64,000 nucleotides of DNA from Tomocerus qinae (GCA_020055645.1 CM034546.1:24056001-24120000); one strand, 5' to 3'. Shown: positions 44,436 to 57,631, numbered from the stretch's first letter. The notes: generated by a model not told the origin, from the sequence alone. Translations and numbers: made by a program.

Positions 44436-47400
44436 TTATTCCGAATTTGAAAATTTCAAAGAGGAGACACAATATGCTTCGGATATTGTTAATTTGATGG
44501 GCTTAGTGAGTCCATCTGTTTCATTGTACAAGACGACGTCTTTCTTGGGATTCATCCCCCCAGCCACTCCACCCTGCAATGATTATCCACATCAATTATA
44601 TTTTGTGCTTCTCTTTAGATGAACAATGACAATACTAGACGTTCAATTCAGAATTCAGACAGATCAAAGAAATAAACGACACTATTTCTACTACTCAATT
44701 CAATTAGTTAACTTACAACAATTGGACAGACGTACACCCTGTAGTTCATGTTAGGGACAACTGATTGATTTAAATCAATCATTATTGTTTTCTTCGCTTC
44801 GGCTGTGTAGGATGTCTCCATCTCACACAAGAAGGGTCCTGTTGTTTTCCACGAGTCATGTTGACCCATACCAATTTTCATTGTGATGTTTTCAGTCGGT
44901 TTTGATGGTCTTCCCGCCAATGCTACTCCTTTTAGGTAGACGGGCTGGTCTCCCTCATCCCAGTCGATCTTAAAGCTAAACATAGTTAAAATTAAGTTTC
45001 TTCTCATTCATGAATTAACACAATAAATGATTAGCAAACAAGAAATGTCATTCACCTGACCCCCCAATTATAATCAATGTATTGACTTGCATCAAATTCG
45101 CAGTATAGAGTGAAGTCGGAGAATAAATCAACAATTTTCTCAGAGTCTTGAAGTGATCGTGGCAAGGTGGATAAATTTAATTCTTGCAGCAGGAGATTTC
45201 TGAAATTAAATGCCAGATGTACTATGATCACCAAATAACTATGGACAATAAGATTGAAGAATAATAGAACCGATAAGAAAATATAATATCCGAGTTCGCG
45301 TCTCAGTGAGCACAAATAAAGGTGCTCACTGAAGCATGAACTCCTGTATAGTCGACTACAATAAAAATTAATTAAAGTTCCATGCCTACCTAATTTTTGT
45401 GTCAAATTATCTTTAGAAAAATATAGAAATTTCAGACTCCAATTTTTATCCAACTCCAACTTATAAATTTTGATAATAAATGGCATAGCTACAGCTACTC
45501 TAACTTTGGAAGGTCGGCGTGTATATTAAACCGTAGTACTAAAAGCCGTGTAAGAATTCTCGCACAGATGAATTTATTAGGAAGGGAGGCTTTACGAAGA
45601 TGGCATTGAAGCTAAAAGCTCCCAAGAAACCTAATTAAACGGATACTTCTTTCTGAAAGTACCAAAAAATTTAATGGAACCTGCGGCATCCTTTCAACAA
45701 AATAGCCTAAATTTATAAAATATTTTGGCCATACGAATATTATGCCTCCTGTGAAGTTAACTTCTAAATATGATACTTTCTGGAAACAATTATATGTAAT
45801 TCGGCAACGCAACACATAATACGGCTTCCTTATAGATATAGTAAACGGTGGTCGTGCTACTCTAAGCATTTGAATACTGGGCATATTCTAAATATTGGTA
45901 CAAAAATGATGATATTTATTGTAGAAATTTACGCGTCTTTGTTATCCTTTTGGAGCCAGAAATATCGAAATAATTTACGTCCTTCCTCCAGAGTAAATAA
46001 ATTACTTGGTTCAATGACTGAGAAAAACTCTTCGGGAGATATCGATGACATTCGTAAATGGCGAAGAACCCCATCCAAGACTCCCTTCAGATTTTCACTT
46101 GTCTTTTCTTTCCTCTGCAACCCGCATTGGTGTTCGCCCCACTTGATTTATACCATTACAATGATTATTAATTTCAGAAAATCAACAACTTAAACCACCA
46201 CCAAAGTCGGACATAAAGCAAAATTTCACTTGGAAATTTTATGCATTTTTCTGTTGTCGGGAAACGTTAGCTAGCCAAACTAATTCTGTTGTTACACTAA
46301 AGTCATGTCAGCAATGAACGGTAATTTTTTATTTTGATTAGCTGAAATTAACAACGATTTAGTTAGTCGATAAACAACAAAAGACTATAGAAGAGAATAG
46401 ATTGTAAGTAGCAAAACGCTAACTACTTTCACTCATTTAAATGGAGGTATTTTAGTAAAGGCAATTAAGAAGTTAGACTACCTCGACTATATCACATACT
46501 GGAATTGTGGTAACTGTAAATACGCCAAAATTCTAAGTTGAGAAAGTTATTTATAAACAAAAATTCTAGTCATTTCATTTAGCATTGTAGTTATTAATAA
46601 TAACTACAATGTAACCATAACTTATTATATAGCCACCAACAGGCAACAGGTACCCAGAATATTACAGGAAACTCAGTACAAAGTTTAATTTGAGACACGA
46701 TCTTACTCCATCCAGTGCATTAGTCAGTTAAGCATATGGTGGCGACAAAAACCAGAAATTAGAAAATGATAATAGGTTGGCATTATTCCTGAAGCATTTA
46801 TAAATAATAAGTTTGGGTTGCCAATGCAATGTCTTGGTTTTTCATAAAAGCATTTTATGCTGTTAAAGTACCTGATTAGACTTTTGAATACGTCAATTTC
46901 AGGGGGAGCTTGAAAATCGTTTTCTTTTAGAAATTCACAAAGATGGCGTTCAGTGAAGCGAAGATAATCATCAGACTTAACAATCTTGTCGAAGTTTCTA
47001 AAATGTGCAGTTGATACATTAAACCAAACGAGAAAGTACAAAACTAAAATTTTATCAGATTTGCATTATAACGTTGCAAACAAACATTAAACTATTTGGC
47101 AATTTGAAAATGTTTACTTTATCAGAAATCCACAAACACTTTCATGTAATTGTCCGTTGTTAATATGATCGGCCTCTTGGAATAAGCTCACTACATTTTT
47201 TGCCGACAATGTATTTTGAAGTTTTTTGGCACAAAAATCCTCCAACTCTGGTATTTTGCACAAGTGGGCAGCCGACATTGTTGCAGCCAAATCCTTTTCT
47301 TCGATAGCTGTCTCGTCCTGGTACACATGCTGCAATAAGTATTGCAAAAGAAACTTTAGAGCATGATATTATTATCTTCTGGTGGAATCATAAATTTTAT

Positions 47401-48638
47401 GAATAGGGAAACTGGTATAAAAATAAAATGTGTATCATGAAGAAGTTTTGCGTATTTCATTGTGTAACTACAAAATAATTTATTTTGGAGTTACTCTTTC
47501 CTTCTGGAAATGCACGATAGCTTTTGATTTGGTTACAATGATTTAATTTTCAGGATTCAATGTTGAGCACCGGAATTGGCGAAAGCCTGAAACTAACTAA
47601 ATTATTGTAAAGGTTGCACTATACACTACAGTGAAGGCTTGTATAAAAATAACTGATGCAAGGCAAAGCGTTTAGGATCTCTACTATATAAAAAGGAAAG
47701 GTACACACCCTGACTAGATAATAAAATAATTCCCATCACAATCATTTATAAAATACTGTCCAAGTGAAGTAAAACAAAATTGGAAATTAATTTAAATGAA
47801 GTTAAAAATTAACGAATGCATAAAAAGTGGCAAATTACAATTAGAAAGAGATCGCGACCATGAAGGGATTGAGTAGTGGGATTAGTAGTGGTATTGCTTT
47901 ATAGTATTATTTTTTTTCTTGTTAATCAAGTTTATTTCCTGTTTGAAATATATTTGATTAACGCTTTACTCGTATAGATACATTAAATAGGACATTAAAA
48001 TTGGATTTATCGATAATCGATAAAAATGAAACGATAAAATAAAAATGTATAAAAATGAAGTAAAAAAAGATTGCATTTCAGTTCCCTAGTTTTTTCATTA
48101 TACACATATATATTATTACTGTTGATGACCAAAAAGGCCTTCTACTTGAGTGCCCATCGAATCTTATAAAGCGATCCTGAAATAGTAGACAACTATGAAA
48201 TAAGATTTATATTACCTGAATTATATTTTTGAAAGCCGTGAAATCAACCCCGGTTACATTAATTACGTTTTGTCCGATTTTTCCTGCTGCCGAAATTAGA
48301 TCTTCGAACAATGGCGATGCAACAGACAAAACAATCTTATGACAGGAAATCGATTCCCCCTGCAATAATAATGGAAAGGTTTTTGCTATTGAGCATCATT
48401 TTCTAGCATTTAAAAATAATAATAATTTAAAATTAAATAATATAATGTAATAACTGACTAAACTGACCCCAACAGAAAATGTGATGTCATGAGGAAATTG
48501 CTCCAAGCTTGTTTTCAGGATGGCCGCCCATCTCTGTGGCATTGAATTCACGTCTTTTCTCCAATCGGTGTTGTTTGTTTCAACAGTTGCCGGTGATTTG
48601 GTGAAGTCCATTACTACTGGCTTTCGTGCAAGCTCCAT
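44436..48638 (-). pseudogene. BTB-BACK-PHR copy A, eight exons, exon 5 acceptor mutated
   Basis: Exons on the minus strand: 48638-48468, 48359-48216, 47329-47118, 46997-46872, 46142-45933, 45199-45056, 44975-44717 and 44573-44436 (1404 nt, 467 aa if all spliced). The reading frame is open in each, with BTB, BACK and PHR segments as in copy C (ALAGRPSKPTENITMKIGMG in PHR; two residues shorter in exon 7). The exon 5 acceptor, CAG in copies C and D, is CAA here (change at 46143), so splicing would shift by one base or skip. The exon 1 donor is GTCAGT. It may be a recent pseudogene. Confidence 0.82.
45220..45345. mobile_element. Truncated foldback MITE in intron 5 of copy A
   Basis: The left arm matches the 19857-20095 element (GGACAATAAGATTGAAGAAT, CCGATAAGAAAATATAATA, CAGTGAGCAC) but most of the right arm is missing. 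Confidence 0.7.
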
Positions 48639-50390
48639 AATTATTCTTACGATTTGTGTAAATCTTCTGAGATGTTTTTGAAAGCAAAAGTTAGTGGTGC
48701 GGTATGAAGAGAAAACTGAGAACATAAAATTCAATTGTGGTTAATGTTAATTTTTAATAAATGTTTCTCACCTATGCTTACTGGTCCCCAGTTTAACTAA
48801 AGGTCAGGAGATCTAGACAAAATTTCTTCAATTGCCTACCTTTAATATTGGGTTAGATAAACGCTCATGTATACTAGCAGAGGGGACAGGGGTTAAACCC
48901 CTCTAAATCCTATAAGAAAAAGAGGATTGGATTGAGTTGTCAAAAAAGGTAACAATCGAAAACATTTTCGCGCAAATTTTTGGTGTGGCCCCTTCTGGTC
49001 AAATTCCTGGATTCGTGCATGTATAAACAGATAAGACATTTTGTCGCAAATTATTTTTTAATGTCACAATATGATGTGGCTTTATAATAAAATAGTAGCA
49101 TTGCTTACAATTTTAATTTAATAACATATACTTTGGCAATATTTTTGTCCTGACCAGGCACACATTAGGCAATTTGTTCAAAAGAGAGGGTCTCAATCTC
49201 AACCAAATAATATTGAATATTCTAAAATAAATATTTTACCTTATTAGTTTGATGCACAGCAATGATTTTCCCGACGTAATACACCAGCGGCTTAAGACTA
49301 GGTCCACCGCTAACTGGGACGGGGCGAACTGTCACATGTCACAGACATAATTAAAACTGAAGGTATTTAATGCTACTATATAGCTAATTACATTGACAAG
49401 GTATTTTAGTTTTGAAAGCACTCAGACAATGGAAAACCCGCCTAAAAGAAATTCGGATTTTTTTAATTATAAAATTACTACTTCAGAAAATTCATGTTAT
49501 TATTGCTTAATAAAATTCTTAGGTGTATAGGCCACCATTTTTGCTTATAAACCTATTTTGAAAAATTCGTAGATTTAATTTTTTTAAATCGTTTTAAAAT
49601 TCGTGCCACCGTAATGGCAAAGTACTTCTCAATTACACAAATTTTGACCATTGAATCGGATAGAAAACGTATGGTTATGATATAGTTGGACCTATAAAAA
49701 GTTATGAAATCGAAGAGTACCACTGCTAAAAAACGTCTGAAAATGTGACTATAGGTATAGCAGACGACCAAGGATACAATTCTATCCTTGGCTACATGTT
49801 AAAGCCAAGCTTGTTTGAATTTCGAGCGAAAAACAAGATTGTCTTCGTCAAGAAAGCATTTACTACCGAAGCACAGCTAGTTGGATAGATTCATTTGGAA
49901 GCCCTCTTAAGCGGCAAATTTTATGACAGTTAACTGATGACTGATAATTGGGCTACTACTGCAGGCAGGCAAGTCACAAGTTGGGGAAAAGCTTCGGCTT
50001 TTGTAACTAACTGGACAATAAAGCTGTAATCAGTAATGAATTGTTTAATACATGGACCTCGACATCGAAAAACAGAGAAACGAGATTTCCTTTTTCGCGA
50101 CTGACAACTGTGACAACTCACTCAGGATTAAAGTCCTAGGGTTGGTTGAGGATGGGCACCTTTGAGGCAGTGTGGTGAAGTATCAAAAAACTGCTTACTC
50201 ATCTCATCACACTCATCAGGACGACGGTGGTGACGGTATAATACTTACTTTGCCATTTTTAGGTTCAAATTTCTGGCGGACTTTGTTGGAGTTATGTTCG
50301 CAGCATTAACCCGCAAATATTATCAACATGCCCCTTGATCCTGGTCTGATGGATACATGCTCAGAGCATACACCTGAACCTGAACTACAT
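48639..50390. other. Upstream flank of copy A
   Basis: No gene. Alignable in order to the upstream flank of copy D (21360-23500), including the ATTGGGTTAGATAAACGCTC and TTCTGGCGGACTTTGTTGGA landmarks, so the duplicated block reaches at least 2 kb beyond the gene. Confidence 0.65.
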
Positions 50391-50835
50391 TTAAGCTGGT
50401 TTTCCACCAACGGCTAAGCACTCACTGCGGCGCACTCACTGCTGTGCACTCACTGCTGGGTAGGGATAGCGTAGCTATGGAATAAATACTGTTTCCATTA
50501 GAAAATAGGTGAAAACATAGCGTGGCACTGAATCTTGACAACAGCTGACCTCAATTTGTCGTTAACAGAGAAGCCGTGTGTGGAAACACCACATAGCAGC
50601 TTCTGATTGCTAAACTCTGGTAGACTTCTCCGAGCGCTCGGAATTTAAAATTTTGTTTACAGTGTGAAAAGAACTTAAGGATATTACCATTTGAAATCTT
50701 TCTACTGCTATAATCACAATATTAAGTGTATTTTAATAATGCTGTCCCGAAAAAAAAAATTAGCATTAATATTACTTATCCATAGGCGTAGAAAATTAAT
50801 GCTAAAAATACAGAAAAAGATTTTGGATACATCCA

Positions 50836-52333
50836 CTTAACACAAAAAGAATTCAAGACGGCGAAGAGATCCAAAGTTAACGAGATGTATCTCAAATACC
50901 CTGACAAATTTTTTGAGTACACCCGAATGTCCAGTATTCAGTTTGATAAGCTCTTGCGTTTGGTTTGCCCACAAATAACGAAAGAAGACACCAATTACCG
51001 CAAAGCGATTACACCTAGAGTGAGACTTTATGTTACATTACGGTAAGAACAATGTAAAACTGGAAATATTTCTTCAGAGCGCTCTGAATGGTGCAACTCA
51101 AAAGCAATTTGATATTAATACTACTAAGAATTTTTTGTTATGACAGCTATTTAGCTACTGGAGATTCCATCAGAAGTATAGCCACTAGTTTCAGCTTGGG
51201 AGTAACTACAGTTTGGAAGATTGTGCACGAGACAACCGTGGCCATTTGGGAAAAGCTGGGGCCAATTTACGTGAAGGTATGATTAATTATTTCATTAATT
51301 AAAAAAATGTTAATTGCTAATTTTCTGTGTATGTCAAGCTCCCAACTAAAGAAGATTGGTTAAAAATTGCTGAAGATTTTGAACGTGTATGGCAATTTCC
51401 CAACTGCTTGGGAGCCATTGACGGGAAGCACGTAAAAATGGAAGCTCCTCATCGTTCGGGATCAACATATTTTAATTATAAAGGCTTCTTTAGTCTAGTA
51501 CTGTTAGCGACTTGTGATGCCCATTACCGTTTCACTACTATTGATGTCGGAGCCTATGGTAGGCAAAGTGACGGAGGAATATTTGGGAGATCAGCTTTGG
51601 GCAAAAGCTTAGCGAGTGGTAAGAAATTAAAAAATATGTTTAGCGCTAAACAGGAAATACTTATTTTTGTGAAAATATAAATTAGATTATTAATAAATTA
51701 AAGGTCAATTCCCATTCCCGGAGGATAGAGATGTCACAGGATCGCCATATCGTCATCCTTTTGTATTTGTTGGAGACGAAGCATTTTCGCTGAGCACATT
51801 CATGATGCGACCTTTTCCAGGAACGTATCTTCAGAAAAAAGAAAGAATTTTCAATTATCGCCTTTCAAGAGCAAGACGGGTGATTGAAAATGTATTTGGA
51901 GTTTTGTGTAATCGATTTAGAATTTTTAAGCGATCCCTAATTGCCAACCCCGTTTACACAACTAACATTGTGAAAGGTAACTGATGTAATGCGCATTACA
52001 AAAAATAAAACCAACTTGCAAATAGCAAGTATTAAATAAACAATATTTATTATAGCTACTGTGGCCCTTCACAACTTTCTAAGAACGGAGGAAATGGAAT
52101 TACAAGGTCGTGAGCAATTATATTGTCCCCCAGGATTTGTCGATTCAAACGATGAGTGTAATGGAGCTTGGCGCAACCCAGTAGAATCTCCAGGTGCACT
52201 TAATCGAGTTGCAAATATGGGATCAAATATGCATAGTCGGATGGCAAAATTAATGAGAGAAAATTTGGCTGATTACTTTTTGGGAGCTGGTAGCTTGTCA
52301 TGGCAAAATGATAGAGCAGGTGTAATTGAATAA
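50836..52333 (+). CDS. HARBI1-like DDE transposase, five exons
   Basis: Exons: about 50836-51042 (MYLKYPDKFFEYTRMSSIQF), 51147-51276 (YLATGDSIRSIATSFSLGVT), 51339-51618 (CLGAIDGKHVKMEAP), 51704-51976 (FVGDEAFSLSTFMMRPF; ARRVIENVFGVLCNRF) and about 52056-52333 (ALHNFLRTEE). The DDE_4 triad is visible as Asp in AIDGKH, Asp in VGDEAF and Glu in VIENVF. All introns are GT-AG and phases close, so the coding region is open from exon 1 on. The start is unclear: a W-I-H-P-L-N-T-K-R segment typical of the family N-terminus lies just upstream in another frame, so either a small frameshift or an unseen exon exists. Confidence 0.9.
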
Positions 52334-52666
52334 TAATAATTTTCATTGTGCCATAAATAAATTACGATGGAAATCCCATTTGTGTAGTAATTTCAACTTA
52401 AATATGCATTGCAGAGCGCTCTGCATTAAAATCTAAATGTTGTACTTTTAATTTCATAAAATATTATTACATCGCCATTAATAACTTCTATCCATGTAAC
52501 TAATAAAAATCACTTTAATTAAACCATTGAGATAGTATCTAGTGGCTAATGGCTATAATACGACTATCAACAAATATGAAATAAACTTGGGTTGTTATAT
52601 GTTATTTTATTAGTTGATTTTATTTCAAACTAAATCATTCCATTTTTAGTGGAAAACAGTTTTCAT

Positions 52667-53690
52667 TTATTCAGATGGAAATTGACTTTGAAGACCAACT
52701 TCTATTTCATAGAGTATTTGAAAGATTTTAGACTTTGCCAAACTCGCTGCAGATTGTGGTAAGCGTCTGAGCTGTTCAGCAATGCTCATTGCGAAATGAT
52801 AGTTTGTATCTTCCAGCTGGTCCGGTTTTTTGAGAAATTTGATTAATTCCTCATCAACCTGATCTGTTGAGCGCTTAACCTTTTTCACTGACATTGGAGC
52901 TGTCATCTAAATAAAAATTCAACATTTATAACATATGCACCAAAAAATTGCAATGCGCATTGCACACTTTGTTTTCAGTTAATATATCATTAGTACAGCA
53001 TTGTTTTTAGATTTTCCAACTGTTGATGGGGTCAAGTCATCACTCTCAAGTACCACAATGTCATTAGCCTCAATGTCTTCTGTATTTAAAGCAGGTCCAT
53101 TTTCAGCAAATTCAGCGTTACCGCTGGTTCTAAAAAATGTAAAAAAAATCTTTAAGTCTAATTTGATACTTCAATTTGATTTGACACTTCAATATTTTTT
53201 GATAATGTGTATTTATTTCATTGCAATTTTTACTTTGCCTCTAGTATGAAATCATCTAAAAATTGCATTGATGTGAAATGGGCCCAATCTTCTATTTTTT
53301 TACGGGCCTGTCCCGTTTTACCGATGATATTTCTTTTTCTCTTCCTGTAGGCCTCTCGCAATTTTGCCCAAGTAGTCGTACACCATAGGACTGCAAAAAG
53401 ATTAAGCAAAGATATAACAGGTAAAACACCCTTAATTGTAGGGTAATATCGATAATATGACAATTTAGAAAAATAATGCAGAGCGCTCTGCAGTTTTATC
53501 AACGGTTACCTTCTTTATTCATGCATTCAGAGACTTCCTTCCAGGCATTCTCCTTTCCTATTTTATTCACGTTAGTTGGACTAGACTTATCATAGAGGAT
53601 TTTATAACTTTTTACTAAGTTGATAAGTGCCTCTTCGTCAACGTCAGCTAATGACGATGATGTACCACTTATTTGAAATCGTTGGGACAT
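52667..53690 (-). CDS. MADF/BESS-type Harbinger accessory protein, four exons
   Basis: ATG at 53690. Exons: 53690-53510 (ALINLVKSYKILYDKSSPTN, KENAWKEVSECMN), 53390-53234 (TTWAKLREAYRKRKRN, FLDDFI), about 53128-53011 (acidic) and about 52906-52667 (FAMSIAEQLRRLPQSAASLA, a BESS-like end). The first two exons form a MADF (Myb/SANT-like) DNA-binding domain. In PIF/Harbinger elements this second protein binds DNA and helps bring the transposase to the nucleus. It converges on the transposase gene. Frames are open. Confidence 0.82.
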
Positions 53691-54886
53691 GTCCAAATAT
53701 TAACTACTGTCTCCGCTTGGTCACTTGTCAAATATTTATATTATCCCGGTCCCTTGCACACAATACAGCATGTAGTTTTACTTGCAAGGGCTCAGCAGCA
53801 GCAAAAAAGTAGGATTTTTTCAACTCTCGTTCCCGCAGTGAAATTGCTGCTCAGCAGTATTGTAGGTTGCCACCGTCGGGCAGTGGAAACACCCACTGAC
53901 TCGCCAGCCCAGCTGTTCAAAAGCCAGCAGCAGCTGGCTTGTTCTGCTGCGCCATGACGGCCCAGCAGCTTCGGCTGGTGGGAACATTACGATATTAAGT
54001 GCTTAGCCAAAATAGTGAGTTCACCGCCGTCGAAGCAGTCAGTGGAAAACCAGCTTTACGCTCTTGGTGGTACAATTTCGGATATTACCATTTCTCACCC
54101 CATTCACTTTGTTGGACGTCAGGGAAATGCGGGGAATTGTGGGAAGTAGGAATAAGTGGAAAAATGGGAAATAAAGCCCAATTTATTACATTACAAGAAA
54201 GTGTATTATAGATAGTAGTTTTTTTTAAATCAATTTTCACGTGTATAAATGCATAAGTATACATTAAGATAGCGTTATATTATATTAGAAACTTTGAATG
54301 AAAAGTTAGTAAATAATATGTCATTTTATCCCAATCTTTAGTGATAATACCTAAACGTTTTCTTGGCAATTATAATATCCTTAGGTATATGTATGAGATT
54401 TGAAAGTTTTATTTTCAGTGGCCTTAGAAAATGTTTAATAATTTGCATTTAATCAAAGGAATAACTGTCAGTTTATTAGTAATCTACGGTAAATATCGAC
54501 ACAGCTCCAAGAAACAAAATAATTCCGAGCACGCGGAATATTTACATGCATACACAGGTATTTATTGGTTTTGGTGCTAGGCACGTGGAATTGTTTCGAT
54601 ACTCGGAATTAATTTTTTCAATTGACCTATTACTGCCAAAAGTCAAAATATTATCGAAATAATTCCGCGTATGCGGGGTATTTACACAAGAATCATGCCA
54701 TTTACTATTCGACAGGCAATGTTACACGGACTTGTTACACATTTCGAACAAATCTAGTAGATTTAAATAAGGAATTTCAACATTTTCAAAAATCATCAGT
54801 AGTATTTCGCATGCACCAATATGTATTGACGATGTTGTTGTTGCAGAAGGTTTTCTATTTTGGGCGCTGTGCAGTATTGACTGGTT

Positions 54887-55555
54887 TTAACCTTTAATCA
54901 TGCAGCATTTCATCTTGACATTATTAAGAGATGTGTTGTCAACTGTAAACCACAAATTCGCAATTACCAATATGGATTTAAACATGTTGCCCTTAATATG
55001 TTTTTTTAAACCTTTAACTTTCGAAGGGATCTGAACTTGTGTTTGAATTGCACAAACGGCTTTTCCAGGGTCACATCTTTGTTCCGCAGTCCAATCTCCC
55101 CACGAATTCCCATCACCTTCAATGATAACTTCTTTTCCTTTTGAGTTGCAGATTCCTCTCATATTGTTCGCAGCGGTGTTATCCCCACTGCCCTGATCTC
55201 CTTCTGATCTTAACTGAAATCCTGTTAAGAGACCATTGCAGTAGAAATATTCACCCCAATATCCAAAAGCTCCAACTGTACTAGTAGGGTAGCTGAATGC
55301 ATCATTTCTTTCCGGTTTTCCGCATAAAATTGAAATTGCATTCAAGGCTGTATTATCTGACGACCCTTTCATTATTTTCTTTGCTTCTGATTTCAATTGA
55401 AATCCTATAGCGTATTGTCCTGAGGAGCAATTCTCCCAATTACCCCAGCTTCCCCAATTTGTTATTACCGGACTAGATATTATGTTTTCAGTGGCCATCA
55501 ACATAGAATAGCTGCAATAAAGAAAAATAGAGACAATAAAGCTGAACTGTTTCAT
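54887..55555 (-). CDS. VMO1-like (vitelline membrane outer layer I) secreted protein
   Basis: 222 aa as read, with an N-terminal signal peptide (KQFSFIVSIFLYCSYSMLMA). Three Greek-key repeats of the VMO-I fold are visible: WGSWGNWENCSSGQYAIGFQ with DNTALNAISILC, then GYWGEYFYCNGLLTGFQLRS with DNTAANNMRGIC, then SWGDWTAEQRCDPGKAVCAI with VDNTSLNNVKMKC. Cysteines are at the usual places. The third repeat contains a hydrophobic insert that is explained by a 69 bp in-frame intron (54943-55011, GTTTAA donor, TTTACAG acceptor); spliced length is about 199 aa. Family members occur in egg envelopes, tears and mucus. It lies beside the micro-exon gene cluster. Confidence 0.9.
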   Translation of the reverse strand: MKQFSFIVSIFLYCSYSMLMATENIISSPVITNWGSWGNWENCSSGQYAIGFQLKSEAKKIMKGSSDNTALNAISILCGKPERNDAFSYPTSTVGAFGYWGEYFYCNGLLTGFQLRSEGDQGSGDNTAANNMRGICNSKGKEVIIEGDGNSWGDWTAEQRCDPGKAVCAIQTQVQIPSKVKGLKKHIKGNMFKSILVIANLWFTVDNTSLNNVKMKCCMIKG

Positions 55556-55777
55556 TACTCATTTAAAGTAGAGATTTTTAAAAGAGTAAGACTATACTTT
55601 TAAACAATTTGTTTTAATTTTCATAGTCTGTACTCGACGGAACGGATAAGCTACCGGAAAACTAAACTTACAATGACCAAGCTCGCTTACGTAATTAAAA
55701 TTCGTACATGCATTAGTTATAAATATATTGCACTATATGTACATGGCTTATAAATACTATGGACTGGTTTAAAGTAC

Positions 55778-56236
55778 TTACATCTGTAGATATGTGTTGT
55801 TCACCGTCATAGTTCCAATACTAGAATTAGGACTGTTGTTAAGTCCATTAAATTCATTGTGGATATAGTTAAAGCCGTCAGGTTGAACAATTTGTCTTTT
55901 GACTGCTTTATGACCATCTATGAATAAATGATTATCATTATTTATTGTAAATACTAGTAATATGTAAAAAATGATGTCAAAATGTAATACCTGTTGCACT
56001 ATTGATGGTGTTATTAACATGTTCAGTAAACAAAGGAACGGGTTTATCGTTACTGATATTTTCGCTTGCTAAAAATAATTAATAATAAATGTATAATCAA
56101 AATTGATTTATTTTTATATTCTTTTTTTAGCGGATATTATTCTTGATTTTGGATTTCGGAAATCAATACCTTTCCCCGAACTTAATCCAACAAGTTTCAA
56201 TAATGCTAGAATCACAATAATCTTATCCCTATTCAT
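55778..56236 (-). CDS. Small secreted micro-exon protein, three exons
   Basis: Exons on the minus strand: 56236-56170 (67 nt, signal peptide MNRDKIIVILALLKLVGLSS), 56068-55991 (78 nt) and 55917-55778 (140 nt). Both introns are phase 1 and the 285 nt frame codes for 94 aa. The mature part has a dibasic KR site (HKAVKRQIVQ) and ends in NGLNNSPNSSIGTMTVNNTY. That ending is similar to the end of the 58366-59046 gene (NGNNGQGGSIGSFTVVNNYG), so the two are paralogues. A TATA-like TTTTATACC lies about 70 bp upstream. Function unknown; a small exported peptide is the safest call. Confidence 0.72.
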
Positions 56237-57631
56237 AATTATCAGTATACAGTTTAATGTAATTGAACACCGTAACAAAATTATAGTAGCAAATAACTCA
56301 ATGGTATAAAACTAAACAAATAGTGTCACGTTTTAACTGTTCTTTTTAAAGAAACTATTTAATTGGTAAAAACTTAATAATAACAACGTTTTGAAAATTT
56401 TCCATTTCAATGGTTAATACTTAATGCTCACGATTTGCGTAAATTTCATTATTTAGATTAAAGTAGGGTGTTTACAAGTTAACGTTTTCAATAACGATAA
56501 TTACTTAATGACACACAATGTTATGTCAACTTGAAATTTCTTTTGTAGTAGCAATGATATTTAAAATTTTTATCTGCGGGATTTTGTAGTTATAGATGAA
56601 ATCTCTGCCCTTCAAATGTTATTTTTAATCTACATCCACATATAATATTTGCTACTGGCATTAACCTATGCAAAGTGCACGTGACACCACTAATAATATA
56701 CACATAGCTACTAATTACTACACATTAAATCCTACGGACTAACGAGAGTAGTCATTAACATGGTCACAGCCGGGTCATTTGACAGAAAATAAAATTACCA
56801 ATGATTTCAATGGATTTGTGATGCAAGATTTGCAATTTTGTAAGACATTAAAATCTAATACAGGTAATCAATTTCAGAAGTCAAAAATTCCCAGAATCCA
56901 ATGTGGTGTAATTACTGCAGCTATTCATTAATAGAATATTTTTATTTAATTATATTTCAATAGTTCATAAGTTTTCAGGAATATCTCATTGATAAGGAAT
57001 TAGATGGGCATACTACGATATTTTTAAAGTGTACTAATTTATAGTTTGTATGCCTATGCATCATGTCCTGATAGGACATCTATTAATGTATACCTTTCAA
57101 TGGATGGCATCTATTAGTTTAAAATACCCTGTACATTCTATCAATTAATGCTACAGTAATTACATTAGGAATAATCGTATCCTCATTGATGACTAAGTTC
57201 ATAGCTTTACTGACAATTATCTGCTCATTTCATTTTACATAGCTCTGTTCTAGTTATTTTATTTTATACATTCCAATATTCGATGTATTGGTTGTTTAAA
57301 TATTTATGTCAAACATTTTGCATTTCCCAGCCGAGATTTAATGATAAAAGATAATTAAAACAGAATCCGAAAAGTTTTTTGAAATCAAAATGCTTAAATC
57401 TAATATAACCATTCATAGAAATTGGTAGTTATTTTGGAAAACTTAATAGTTGTTTGAATTTCCTAGTTGACTTACCTTTCTGTAGAACTGATTCATTTCC
57501 AACTTAAATATCAATTTTTTATCTTTTGATTCTAATTTTCAACCATTTTTATACTAGATAAATTTAATTCGAATGACTGAAAATTATATAAATTACTACT
57601 CAGAAGTTTAGTCAACAGTTATTTCCTATAG
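56237..57631. other. No gene seen
   Basis: AT-rich sequence upstream of the 55778-56236 gene and of the decayed plus-strand copy. Only short frames are present. Confidence 0.5.

Larger units (their letters stand above)
50394..54055. mobile_element. PIF/Harbinger transposon, complete, TTA duplication
   Basis: Ends are AGCTGGTTTTCCAC in perfect 14 bp inversion, extended imperfectly inwards, with TTA on both sides (50391-50393 and 54056-54058). The paralogous sequence at about 23490-23530 reads straight through a single TTA, giving a natural empty site. It carries the two standard genes of the superfamily in convergent orientation. Confidence 0.95.
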
